Origin: Candidatus Sulfotelmatobacter sp.
GTDB taxonomy: Bacteria > Acidobacteriota > Terriglobia > Terriglobales > Acidobacteriaceae
DNA: 19,799 nucleotides
Reading direction: 5' to 3'
Assembly (NCBI GenBank): GCA_030037575.1
Contig: JASHRB010000117.1
Span: 1-19,799 of the forward strand
Shown here piece after piece: positions 13,316 to 19,799 of this stretch. A model generated the notes under the pieces. It was given only the letters and a program-made list of their open reading frames with translations, was not told the origin of the DNA and made no database searches. Each line of letters starts with the position of its first letter. Position 1 is the first letter of the stretch. A program made the position numbers and the translations under genes.

Positions 13316-13823
13316 ATTCACTGGCGCGCAGCCTGCTGCCGTTCTTCTCGAAACTTCGGGCGAGCCATTCCGACCGGTCACCCCTGCCCGATTTCGTGCG
13401 CGCTGCTTTGGCGCCGCCTGAGGGGGCCGACGTTCTAAAAGCTCCTGAACAACCGCGTTGCCGTTCCTCCAAGCATCGGCCCTGGGCCAAGGGTGCGATT
13501 GTTTGCAACAACTCGAATTAGCTCACCTCACGTGCGCGTCTACCGACCTGGTTCCGATTTTTCAATTGGTGACCCGTGGAATTCGCGGGCGCCGGCCCCA
13601 AGAATTTGACTTTTCTTCCTACGGCGATCCCCACATAATCGGACAGTTAGTAACTCAGACGCCGTCTTCGAAAGAATGCTTATGAGCGTCGGCAACGTAC
13701 CGAGTCCGTCGGGACGGCCCGTTGCACCTGTACCCTGAGGTCGCACGCCTTTAAAGAGCACCGCAAAGCGCAAGGCCCCGCGTGCCATAAAGACTGGGCC
13801 TTGCAAACCGAAGCACCGATCGA
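13316..13823. other. 508-base stretch without a recognised gene
   Basis: Short open frames occur on both strands (for example minus 13540-13806), but none shows family motifs, a ribosome site or convincing composition. The only structure noted is the stem-loop at 13770-13804. Confidence 0.4.
13770..13804 (-). terminator. Stem-loop downstream of the epimerase gene
   Basis: GCAAGGCCC (13770-13778) and GGGCCTTGC (13796-13804) form a perfect 9-bp stem with a 17-base loop, 20 bases beyond the epimerase stop. No T-run follows, so it is a 3' hairpin of uncertain termination strength. Confidence 0.4.
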
Positions 13824-14849
13824 CTAGCTGAGGACGAGCGCCCCCTTTTCCCTGGCCACGTATTGGTCGTAGATCCAGCGATAAGTTTTTTCCATACCCA
13901 CGCGCAAGGGGATGCTCGGTTCCCAGTTGAGATATTTCCTGATCTTGGTGTTGTCGCTGTTGCGGCCATTGACGCCCTTAGGCGCGCTGAGCTCATACAC
14001 GCGCTTGAATTTCTTGCCGGCGATTTCTTCCACGATGTCGATAAGCTGGTTGATGGTCACCATCTCCGCGGAGCCGAGGTTGAGCGGTTCGATGACGTCG
14101 GAGTTCATGATCATCTGTGTACCCTTGAGGCAATCGTCGATGTACATGAAGCTGCGCGCCTGATGGCCGTCGCCCCAGATAGGAATCTCGGTGTGTCCTT
14201 TGCAGGATGCTTCGATCACCTTGCGGCAGATGGCGGCGGGCGCTTTCTCTCGACCGCCGAACCAGGTTCCGAACGGACCGTAGACGTTGTGATAACGCGC
14301 CACCCGCGTGCGCAGACCGTAATCCTCGCGGAAGTGGCGGCACATGCGCTCACTGAAAAGTTTTTCCCAACCATAGCCGTCTTCGGCATCTGCCGGATAC
14401 GCGTCTTCTTCCTTGAGGCCGGGGCAATTGAACTCGCGCTGTTTGGCGGCGTTGTAAACGCAGGCGGATGAAGAATAAAAGTACTTCTGGACGCTATATT
14501 TTGTGGCGGCCATCAGCATGTGGGTGCTGATCAGCACCGAGAGCATGCACTCCGTGCGATGGGTTTCAATAAACCCCATGCCGCCCATGTCGGCGGCCAG
14601 CATGAAGACCTGGTAGGCGCCGCGGGTTACGGCTTCGCAGTTATTCATGTCCTTCAGATCGAACTGCAGGTTTTCGACGTCGGGAAACCGCTGATACCAG
14701 CGCTCGAATGGTTTGGCGCCGACCGCGCGAATACGCGAGTAGCCCTGGCGGCGAAGATCTGCCACAAGAGAACCGCCAATAAAGCCGTCTGCTCCCGCGA
14801 CTAATACCAGTTCGTCTTTTTCATTTTCGTTCTTGTTCATCTCGATCAT
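13824..14849 (-). CDS. GDP-mannose 3,5-epimerase-like SDR enzyme
   Basis: This is a 341-residue extended SDR. The NAD-binding glycine motif is GADGFIGG (19-26). Catalytic residues match plant GDP-mannose 3,5-epimerase (GME): YSSSACVY with C130, YGWEK with Y159 and K163, and GGREKAPAAICRK with K202. C130 and K202 are the acid/base pair used for the 3- and 5-epimerisations in GME. HNVYGPFGTWFGGR and GRNSDNTKIRKYL are also GME-like. The expected reaction is GDP-mannose to GDP-L-galactose (and GDP-L-gulose), for polysaccharide or glycoconjugate synthesis. Start ATG 14849 has GGGAG six bases upstream, in the proximal copy of a 13-bp tandem duplication. No glycosyltransferase genes are adjacent, so its product's destination is unknown. 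Confidence 0.85.
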   Translation of the reverse strand: MIEMNKNENEKDELVLVAGADGFIGGSLVADLRRQGYSRIRAVGAKPFERWYQRFPDVENLQFDLKDMNNCEAVTRGAYQVFMLAADMGGMGFIETHRTECMLSVLISTHMLMAATKYSVQKYFYSSSACVYNAAKQREFNCPGLKEEDAYPADAEDGYGWEKLFSERMCRHFREDYGLRTRVARYHNVYGPFGTWFGGREKAPAAICRKVIEASCKGHTEIPIWGDGHQARSFMYIDDCLKGTQMIMNSDVIEPLNLGSAEMVTINQLIDIVEEIAGKKFKRVYELSAPKGVNGRNSDNTKIRKYLNWEPSIPLRVGMEKTYRWIYDQYVAREKGALVLS

Positions 14850-14850
14850 C

Positions 14851-14876
14851 AGTTTCTCCCAGAAGTTTCTCCCAGA
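14851..14876. repeat. Perfect 13-bp tandem duplication in the epimerase leader
   Basis: AGTTTCTCCCAGA occurs twice in direct succession (14851-14863 and 14864-14876). On the minus strand each copy carries a GGGAG ribosome-binding sequence: the proximal one is 6 bases from the ATG at 14849, the distal one about 19 bases away. Confidence 0.8.
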
Positions 14877-15257
14877 CACAAGTTTATTGGAATCTGCGCG
14901 CCGACTGCAGAGTTGGACCATGAGTCCGATTCATGGAGTGCGCGACCGCCTGTACTCAGTGGCCTCGGCTTGGCTTAAGCGAAGCTGTAGCAGGCAACCA
15001 CCAAGTGGTGGACTTTTCTACGGTTCGCTGTCAGGGGAGTCGTGAAACGCGAAAACAGACTGAAAGAATTCTATCCGGATTAACTTGGTTGTCAAGCTAC
15101 TTTTCCGAACCAGACCAATTGTCGCAAGAGCTCTATCGTTGTGACCGTTCAGGCAATCCGCCGCTGTCGACCGATAACAGCTGTGTTTTCAGGTGCGAAC
15201 AAAGTTCTAGAGGAGAAAGGCTTCACCAAAATTTTGGCTCCCTTGCCCATGGCCAGG
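14877..15257. other. Intergenic stretch upstream of the epimerase gene
   Basis: No gene was recognised. It should contain the epimerase promoter (minus strand) and, on the plus strand, possibly unrecognisable upstream parts of the debranching-enzyme relic. Confidence 0.3.
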
Positions 15258-15475
15258 ATTTTCTCGACCCTGGTTTGCAGGCGATTCTGGGCCTTTATCC
15301 TTTTGCTCCCACCAATCTCTTGCCGCTCGATCCGCAATTGGCCGGATTGGCTTCGGGAAATCTGCCTGCGCAACCTCCATGTGGGTAAAGCGGTGGTCAG
15401 CATTCATTTCTATGGAAAAGGAGCCAACACACATTTCGACGTGCTCGAAAAACGCGACCGATTGCATGTTTGCGC
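15258..15475 (+). pseudogene. Amylo-alpha-1,6-glucosidase (glycogen debranching enzyme) C-terminal remnant
   Basis: LQAILGLYPFAPTNLLPLDP, then QL, in one frame continues as PDWLREICLRNLHVGKAVVS, IHFYGKGANTHFDVLEKR and LHV in another. This is the C-terminal end of bacterial amylo-alpha-1,6-glucosidase-type proteins (LLQAxLGLxPDAP, then LDPxLPxWLPExTLRNLRVG, then FDVLE). One extra G after the TTG codon at 15338-15340 causes the shift. The catalytic barrel is absent, so this is a relic. The assignment rests on recall of the motif series. Confidence 0.5.
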
Positions 15476-15629
15476 AACCGAGTCCATGGTCGCTCACGGC
15501 CAGGGTCGGGGAGCGCACCAAAGATGTGATGGAGAGTTTGGTTCCGTGAAGGGGCAGCCGGAGCCCGTGCTGGGGTGAAGTTGCGTCGCGCTCCGGGACA
15601 GCAGAGGGGAGAACGGCTCAGCGGAAAGG

Positions 15630-15872
15630 CTAACCATCCCTATAGTAGCCCCGCACCACCCGGGTTGCGGTTTTCGTCGTCGAGGGTTTGCTGGCGGCTG
15701 CCATAGCAATTTGTTTCTTGGTGTCGTCGATGCTAAGCCGAAGATGGGTGACGTGTTCGTGCAGGGCCTTCCTCAACTCCGAGGCAAGCTGCTTGAATTG
15801 ATGGAGGTCGTCGGTAGCGACAAGCCGGGAAGACAATTCAATGATTCGTTTCTGTAGGGCAGAAAGTGCCAC
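15630..15872 (-). CDS. Small helical hypothetical protein (80 aa)
   Basis: The start is GTG 15872 (VALSALQKRIIELSSRLVAT), with GAGA upstream; TTG 15875 is the alternative. The protein is almost entirely helical: ELSSRLVATDDLHQFKQLAS, then ELRKALHEHVTHLRLSIDDT, ending in a basic, disordered tail (KPSTTKTATRVVRGYYRDG). I recall similar 70-80-residue proteins with an ELRKALHEHV segment in Acidobacteriota, without known function. It is encoded just downstream of the response regulator on the same strand (64-base gap) but need not be functionally linked. Confidence 0.65.
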   Translation of the reverse strand: MALSALQKRIIELSSRLVATDDLHQFKQLASELRKALHEHVTHLRLSIDDTKKQIAMAAASKPSTTKTATRVVRGYYRDG

Positions 15873-15936
15873 CAAGTCTCACTTTTCGTGTCCAAAGCTA
15901 TGTAGTCCGAGATCAGTCTGCAATACAGTACAACCC

Positions 15937-16626
15937 CTATTGACTCCGTTTTGCAAGGCTGAACTTTTCCGGCTTGAAAAGTCCAATCTCAAGGGCATAG
16001 CGGACGATGTCAGCCCGCGATTTGAGGCCAAGCTTTTGCGCAAACCGGCCCCGATAAGTCTCCACGGTTTTGGTGCCGATGAAAATCTGCTCGGAAATCT
16101 CGCGGCTGCTAAACCCTTCCGCCACCAGCTTTAAGACCTGCAATTCGCGTTCGCTGAGAACTCCTGATGGCTCGTCCCGGTCGCGAGCACGTTCCGGAAC
16201 GGCCTGTCCTACCAGGGTCGCGGCCAGCTCCGAGTCCACGTAAACGCGGCCCTTGCTCACGGCGCGAATCGCAGACAAAAGGTCGGCATCTACACTTTTT
16301 TTCAAAACATATCCGGAGGCGCCCGCCGCCAAAGCCGTCCGCAGGAAAGCCGGTTCCTCGTGCATAGTGAGCAGCAGAATACGAACGGCGGGATTATTCT
16401 TCAGAATGTCATGGATGGCGTACAAACCGCCTTTTCCCGGCATGGTCACATCAAGAATTGCCACGGCGGGCGAAATGTCGCGCGCCATGCGAATCGCTTC
16501 ATTGCCATTTTCCGCTTCGGCCACGACTGTCATGTCAGGCTGGGCCTCGATGAGCATCCGCAGCCCGGAGCGCAAGATGGCGTGATCATCGGCGATCAAG
16601 ACGCGGATTTTGGAGTTTTTCGACAT
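15937..16626 (-). CDS. NarL/FixJ-family response regulator
   Basis: The 229-residue product has an N-terminal receiver (IRVLIADDHAILRSGLRMLI, acidic D13/D14, phospho-acceptor D59 in AILDVTMPG, and the Lys in SGYVLKK). A C-terminal LuxR-type helix-turn-helix follows (LSERELQVLKLVAEGFSSRE, then TVETYRGRFAQKLGLKSR, about residues 157-205). It should bind DNA as a dimer when phosphorylated. ATG 16626 is preceded by GGGGA about 8 bases upstream and lies 15 bases after the kinase stop, so the pair is an operon. The partner kinase is truncated (see 16642-17133), so this regulator may now answer to other kinases or small phosphodonors. Confidence 0.93.
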   Translation of the reverse strand: MSKNSKIRVLIADDHAILRSGLRMLIEAQPDMTVVAEAENGNEAIRMARDISPAVAILDVTMPGKGGLYAIHDILKNNPAVRILLLTMHEEPAFLRTALAAGASGYVLKKSVDADLLSAIRAVSKGRVYVDSELAATLVGQAVPERARDRDEPSGVLSERELQVLKLVAEGFSSREISEQIFIGTKTVETYRGRFAQKLGLKSRADIVRYALEIGLFKPEKFSLAKRSQ

Positions 16627-16641
16627 CGCGCTGTCCCCGGA

Positions 16642-17133
16642 TCATCGCGCCGGCGCAGCCCTCCTGCGTGGAATCCACAGGCTAATCTCAACCCCGCCCG
16701 CTGGCGGAGAAGCGATATCCAACGCACCCCCCATGATCGCCGTTCTCTGACGCATGCCTTCAATCCCCAGATGGCGGGAGAGGTTTTGTTTTCCGTCCCA
16801 GGTTGCAAAGCCCTGCCCATCGTCACGGATGGTCAGTTGCAGTTCGCACGCGGTGTGGTCGAATTTCACCCACACCGTCTTGGCCCGCGAGTGCCGCGCG
16901 ATGTTGGTGAAGGCTTCCTGAACGATGCGATAGAGGTGGATTTGCTCGTCTCGGGTGAAGTCAGAGAATTCGGAGTCGCCCAATTCAAAGTTTACCTTGA
17001 TGGGATGCGTGCGGGAGAAATCGTCGCAATAGCGGCCGATGGCCGCCTCGAGGCCGAAATTATCGAGCACGCTGGAGTGCAATCCGCGGGAGAGCCGGCT
17101 CAATTCGTTGATGGCCTCGGAAGCGATTGGTAA
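16642..17133 (-). pseudogene. Histidine kinase C-terminal half (NarX-type HATPase), N-terminus lost
   Basis: The open frame begins abruptly after an in-frame TAA (17136-17134) with LPIASEAINELSRLSRGLHS, the second helix of a HisKA_3 dimerisation domain. The HATPase_c domain follows: N box HLYRIVQEAFTNIARHSRAK, G1 box IRDDGQGF, then GIEGMRQRTAIMGGALDIAS and GGVEISLWIP. The phospho-acceptor helix (normally ERxRIARELHD) and all sensor domains are absent. The first usable start is TTG 17103. Such a protein could bind ATP but not autophosphorylate at its own His. The break lies a few bases from a 32-bp interrupted palindrome, marking a rearrangement junction. Confidence 0.75.
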
Positions 17134-17138
17134 TTATC

Positions 17139-17170
17139 CCTTGACAACAAGTAGCTACTTGTCCCCAAGG
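17139..17170. repeat. 32-bp interrupted palindrome at the kinase truncation point
   Basis: The 16-bp core ACAAGTAGCTACTTGT (17147-17162) is a perfect palindrome. It is flanked symmetrically, after 3 unpaired bases each side, by CCTTG (17139-17143) and CAAGG (17166-17170). It could be an operator for a dimeric regulator, a hairpin, or the scar of a mobile element. Confidence 0.75.
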
Positions 17171-17367
17171 AATACTTACCTTCGACAAAGCATCGACGGC
17201 AAATGTCGGTTCGATCAGTTCTCCTTGATTTTAAATGACTTACAAAATATTGCGCTTGCCTTGTGCCGGCCGAAGCGTGAGCGACATCGAATACGCGAGG
17301 TTTTCTTGGGCGCGGGCATACGAGGGTCATCGGTTTAGCTGGCTGCAACCGCAGCGGAGAACCGCCG
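17171..17367. promoter_or_regulatory. Upstream region of the radical SAM gene
   Basis: This part is locally A+T-rich around 17226-17256 (TTGATTTTAAATGACTTACA, then AAATATTG), the only A+T-rich patch nearby and a reasonable place for a promoter. TTGATT could be a -35, but the -10 is not clear. Confidence 0.3.
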
Positions 17368-18810
17368 ATGCGAGCTCACGACCAGTGGCAGTCTGAACTC
17401 ATAAGAAATCTGGAGACCATTTGTATGGCAACGGTTCCGAAGTTTCGCATTGATGTCGACATTCACAACCTGCTGATGGATTCGGAGCGTGAACCGGCGA
17501 TGCCGGCCGCAGCAAAAGGCACGACCCTCCCCGAGCCGGTATTTCCCCAGTATCCGGAAAAACTTGAAAATCCCGGACCGGACGTACCTCCCGAAAAGCG
17601 TGACTGGAGTCTTTCGTCCGTCTACCGCATCATGCGCGGGTGGCTTTTTCCTTACGTACGGTCGCGAGTGATGCCCGGCGAATTCCATCCCATCACCGCC
17701 TATTTGTTCGTCGAGTACAAGTGCAATCTCGACTGCTGGTATTGCTGGGCCTTCAACAACAAGGTGAAGGGCATGACCGAGGATGTTGCCCGGCGTTCGA
17801 TTGACTGGCTCCACGACCACGGCTGTCGCGTGCTTGCGCTGATGGGGGGCGAGCCGCTGCTGCGGCCGCAGTTTGCGCACAAGGTGGTCTATTACGGGGC
17901 AAAGAAGGGTTTCTGGATCTACATCGGTACCAACGGACGTTTGCTGAGACCCGACCTGGCCGATCGCCTAGGGGATGCCGGCGCCTCGGTCTTCAATTTT
18001 GCCGTCGATTCCTGGGACGAAAAGCCCAGCCTGCCGAAAGCAGTTGTGCCCGTGCGCAAGCACCTGGAGCATTTGCTCAAGAAGCAGTACCTATACGGTT
18101 ACATGGTTTTCTTCAACATGAATATCTGCCGGAACAATACCCAAGACATCCGAATACTGACCGAGTATGCCCGTGACCACCACATCGCCACCGACTATCA
18201 CATCAATGAAACCCCGATGCTCGAGCAGGACGAGCACTTCAAACATTTGAGCGACAACCCGACTTACATCCGGCCCGAGGATTGGCCGCAGATCGACTCG
18301 CTCGTCGACTGGCTGATCGACAAGAACAGGGCCGGATACCAGATGGTGAATTCGGTGCAGCGTCTGCAGGAAATAAAGGCCTTTATCCGCATGGCCAGCG
18401 GTGCGGACTTGAAGCGTCTTGGCTGGAATGGCGACGGGACCGAAACGGATGGCAACGTTGCCAAGCAGTTGGCCGACACGCCGGGAATCATCCAGGACGC
18501 CAGCGGTGAGCTTCGGTTTGCCGAGTGGGGCTGCCGCGCCGGCCAGAACAATGTCATCATCCGCACCGATGGGACCGTCGCGCCCTGCTTCCCCATGTAC
18601 GCTTCCACTTATGACTGGGGCAACATCGATGCGCACAGATTTGATGACGGCCAACTGGCCAGCATGAAGAAAACATGTCAACAACATTGCTTCTCGACTC
18701 TCAATCACAATCTCGCGTACTGCTATAACGACGCCCGGGTGATCAAGTTTGTCTGGACGAATCTCGTCAAGAATCGAATGCAGGGTGGAGCGAGAAGCTT
18801 TGAGGACTAA
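17368..18810 (+). CDS. Radical SAM protein with C-terminal SPASM/twitch-like domain
   Basis: The product has 480 residues from ATG 17368 (GGAG 8 bases upstream) or 461 from ATG 17425 (GGAG 9 bases upstream, MATVPKFRIDVD); either is possible. The [4Fe-4S]-SAM motif is CNLDCWYC (C119, C123, C126; CX3CX2C) in FVEYKCNLDCWYCWAF. LALMGGEPLLRP is the GGE motif binding the SAM amino group. Near the C-terminus C-X12-G-X4-C (GCRAGQ to VAPC) matches the opening of a SPASM domain, and CQQHC plus a later Cys may complete an auxiliary Fe-S cluster. Such enzymes modify peptides, proteins or small molecules by radical chemistry. An N-terminal extension of about 100 residues precedes the barrel. It is a lone gene; the substrate is unknown. 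Confidence 0.9.
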   Translation: MRAHDQWQSELIRNLETICMATVPKFRIDVDIHNLLMDSEREPAMPAAAKGTTLPEPVFPQYPEKLENPGPDVPPEKRDWSLSSVYRIMRGWLFPYVRSRVMPGEFHPITAYLFVEYKCNLDCWYCWAFNNKVKGMTEDVARRSIDWLHDHGCRVLALMGGEPLLRPQFAHKVVYYGAKKGFWIYIGTNGRLLRPDLADRLGDAGASVFNFAVDSWDEKPSLPKAVVPVRKHLEHLLKKQYLYGYMVFFNMNICRNNTQDIRILTEYARDHHIATDYHINETPMLEQDEHFKHLSDNPTYIRPEDWPQIDSLVDWLIDKNRAGYQMVNSVQRLQEIKAFIRMASGADLKRLGWNGDGTETDGNVAKQLADTPGIIQDASGELRFAEWGCRAGQNNVIIRTDGTVAPCFPMYASTYDWGNIDAHRFDDGQLASMKKTCQQHCFSTLNHNLAYCYNDARVIKFVWTNLVKNRMQGGARSFED

Positions 18811-18989
18811 CCTCCATTTTGGAGCCGCTGGTTCCCCGGCCACAGACGCCAGTTTTCCTTCTTGTTCCCCAGTGTCTTGACCCCAAGGTTGAGAAGGCCT
18901 TTGTCGTCGGCGGCAAGAGAGAACAATCGAGTTGCATCGCGCCCATAGTTGAGCAGATTCTTTGGTGGAGGACGGGAGCAAAATCTCAT
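18807..18989 (-). CDS. Uncertain 60-aa ORF convergent with the radical SAM gene
   Basis: ATG 18989 opens 60 codons whose second half has a protein-like composition (RLFSLAADDKGLLNLGVKTL, then GNKKENWRLWPGNQRLQNGG). It ends four bases inside the radical SAM gene on the opposite strand. There is no clear ribosome site and no recognised family. It may be a relic of a larger gene or chance. Confidence 0.25.
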   Translation of the reverse strand: MRFCSRPPPKNLLNYGRDATRLFSLAADDKGLLNLGVKTLGNKKENWRLWPGNQRLQNGG

Positions 18990-19148
18990 GCGGAATCAAC
19001 CGCGCACACTCCTTGCCTGAGAACAGTTTCGGAACAGCGCAAGCATCAGCAAGTAAGAAAATTGGGTCGTGGAGTCATGCGGTCCTTAATTCTTAAGCCC
19101 CCCTTACGACGGTAGGCGTGAGAAGCGGACCCACGTTGTTTACAATTT
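18990..19148. other. Non-coding stretch before the DUF2332 gene end
   Basis: No gene was seen. A short dyad CTTAA/TTAAG near 19084-19096 is followed by a C-run and is not a convincing terminator. Confidence 0.3.
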
Positions 19149-19799
19149 CTAGTTCTCGTGTTTTAGCCACTGCACTGGCTTCCCGTGGAAACCGGATCGG
19201 GCCAGCAGCCGGTTTTTGCCCCCCGGCCAAAGCTGCAGGCGGACTTCGGCGACGTTGTCGGCTGGCTCGAAGCGAAGCCAGGCAAGCGGCTGGTTGTGAG
19301 TAGCGGCCTTTCCTGCCAGGGCCATGGTACGCTCGAAGCGCGCACGATCGATATTCGACAGATATTGCCACACAATCGCGTGATAGACCACGGTGGCCAC
19401 GCCAGGAACAACCTCGGCCAGCGCCGTCTCCAGCCAGTCGGGCGCGTTGCCTTGGTCCAAGTGGGCAGGTACACGGCGTGCCACATCGATGGCCGCCGCC
19501 AGCTGGCGAAAACGCTCCACCTGATCCGGCCACACATAGGACTGTAGAGTCAGCCGCCCTTCCTCCGTGCCCGGGTCGATCGGTCGAGCGTCGCAGCCGC
19601 GCCGCTCGACAATGTTCGCGCGCAGGTCGAAACGCGGATGCTCACCGTCAAACACGCCTGTGATGCGCACCGGTGAATCACAATCGCCCCAGCCCTCGCG
19701 GCCTGCTTGGTAGCGGTATTGGTCCCACCGAAGGATCAAACCGCCCGCGGCTCCGACTTCCAAGAGGCGCAGCGGAAGACCGGCTTGGCGTGCGACCTC
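19149..19799 (-). CDS. DUF2332 family protein (partial, N-terminus beyond right edge)
   Basis: The minus-strand frame is open from the right edge for 216 sense codons and stops at TAG 19151-19149. It shows the DUF2332 hallmarks: RQAGLPLRLLEVGAAGGLIL, followed by RWDQYRYQ. This resembles a methyltransferase-like glycine loop (usually EIGASAGLNL). Further segments are GCDARPIDPGTEEGRLTLQS, then YVWPDQVERFRQLAAAIDVA, and VVYHAIVWQYL. The family is about 330-350 residues, so roughly the first third is missing. Its function is unknown; a SAM-dependent methyltransferase-like fold is suggested by the EVGAAGGL loop only. No neighbour on this strand suggests a partner. Confidence 0.88.
   Translation of the reverse strand, partial: EVARQAGLPLRLLEVGAAGGLILRWDQYRYQAGREGWGDCDSPVRITGVFDGEHPRFDLRANIVERRGCDARPIDPGTEEGRLTLQSYVWPDQVERFRQLAAAIDVARRVPAHLDQGNAPDWLETALAEVVPGVATVVYHAIVWQYLSNIDRARFERTMALAGKAATHNQPLAWLRFEPADNVAEVRLQLWPGGKNRLLARSGFHGKPVQWLKHEN

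Noticed and set aside
13540..13806. 88-codon minus-strand frame in the gap before the epimerase gene
   Set aside because: It spans the 13770-13804 stem-loop, lacks a ribosome site and shows no recognisable domain.
16360..17133. 257-codon plus-strand frame
   Set aside because: It is antisense to the histidine kinase remnant and the start of the regulator, where the N and G1 box motifs are clear.
17141..17169. TTGACA at 17141-17146 as the -35 of a promoter for the radical SAM gene
   Set aside because: The sequence 17 bases downstream is not a -10 box, and the hexamer is better explained as part of the palindrome arm.
18091..18999. 302-codon minus-strand frame
   Set aside because: It is antisense to the radical SAM gene. 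Its Val/Asp/Gly-rich translation has no motif.

Overview
The window looks like chromosomal DNA from a moderately G+C-rich, free-living bacterium, most likely an Acidobacteriota (Terriglobia-type) member. This is inferred from the flavour of the small proteins (a basic protein ending in RWAKVRAKK, an 80-residue helical protein with HEHVTHLRL), a short HAF-like secreted protein and the mix of DUF885, cyclase and HigB/HigA families. No rRNA, tRNA, CRISPR array or intact insertion sequence was seen.

Layout: (1) 1-1287, minus, the 5' part of a secreted DUF885 peptidase-like gene cut by the left edge. (2) 1440-4380, an accessory stretch with a small basic protein and terminator, a transposase remnant, a two-repeat secreted protein, small uncertain ORFs, and a composite pseudogene joining the start of an SRAP (YedK/HMCES-type) gene to the middle of an alpha-carbonic anhydrase. 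(3) 4387-10543, the metabolic core: a minus operon of a TPP decarboxylase alpha/beta pair (ComD/ComE type) and a cyclase-family hydrolase, divergent from a tightly overlapping plus operon of a class V PLP enzyme, an amino-acid permease and an FAD-linked oxidase. (4) 10694-11766, a HigB/HigA-like toxin-antitoxin locus with a recognisable promoter/operator, a one-base frameshift in the toxin, and an XRE regulator remnant. (5) 11761-12566, minus, two hypothetical genes, one with its signal peptide out of frame. (6) 12854-13315, a GNAT acetyltransferase. (7) 13824-14849, minus, a GDP-mannose 3,5-epimerase-like enzyme. (8) 15258-15475, a glycogen-debranching-enzyme C-terminal remnant. (9) 15630-17133, minus, a small helical protein, a NarL-type response regulator and a histidine kinase reduced to its C-terminal half. 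(10) 17368-18810, a radical SAM/SPASM enzyme. (11) 19149-19799, minus, a DUF2332 protein cut by the right edge.

The most interesting unit is the divergent six-gene cluster. Its parts (amino-acid import, PLP chemistry, flavin oxidation, hydrolysis by a kynurenine-formamidase/isatin-hydrolase relative, and TPP decarboxylation of a 2-oxoacid) fit one degradative pathway for an amino-acid-derived, possibly aromatic, compound. I know of no named pathway with exactly this set. The second theme is decay: several accessory genes carry single-base frameshifts or truncations while the long metabolic genes are intact, suggesting genuine gene erosion rather than poor sequence.
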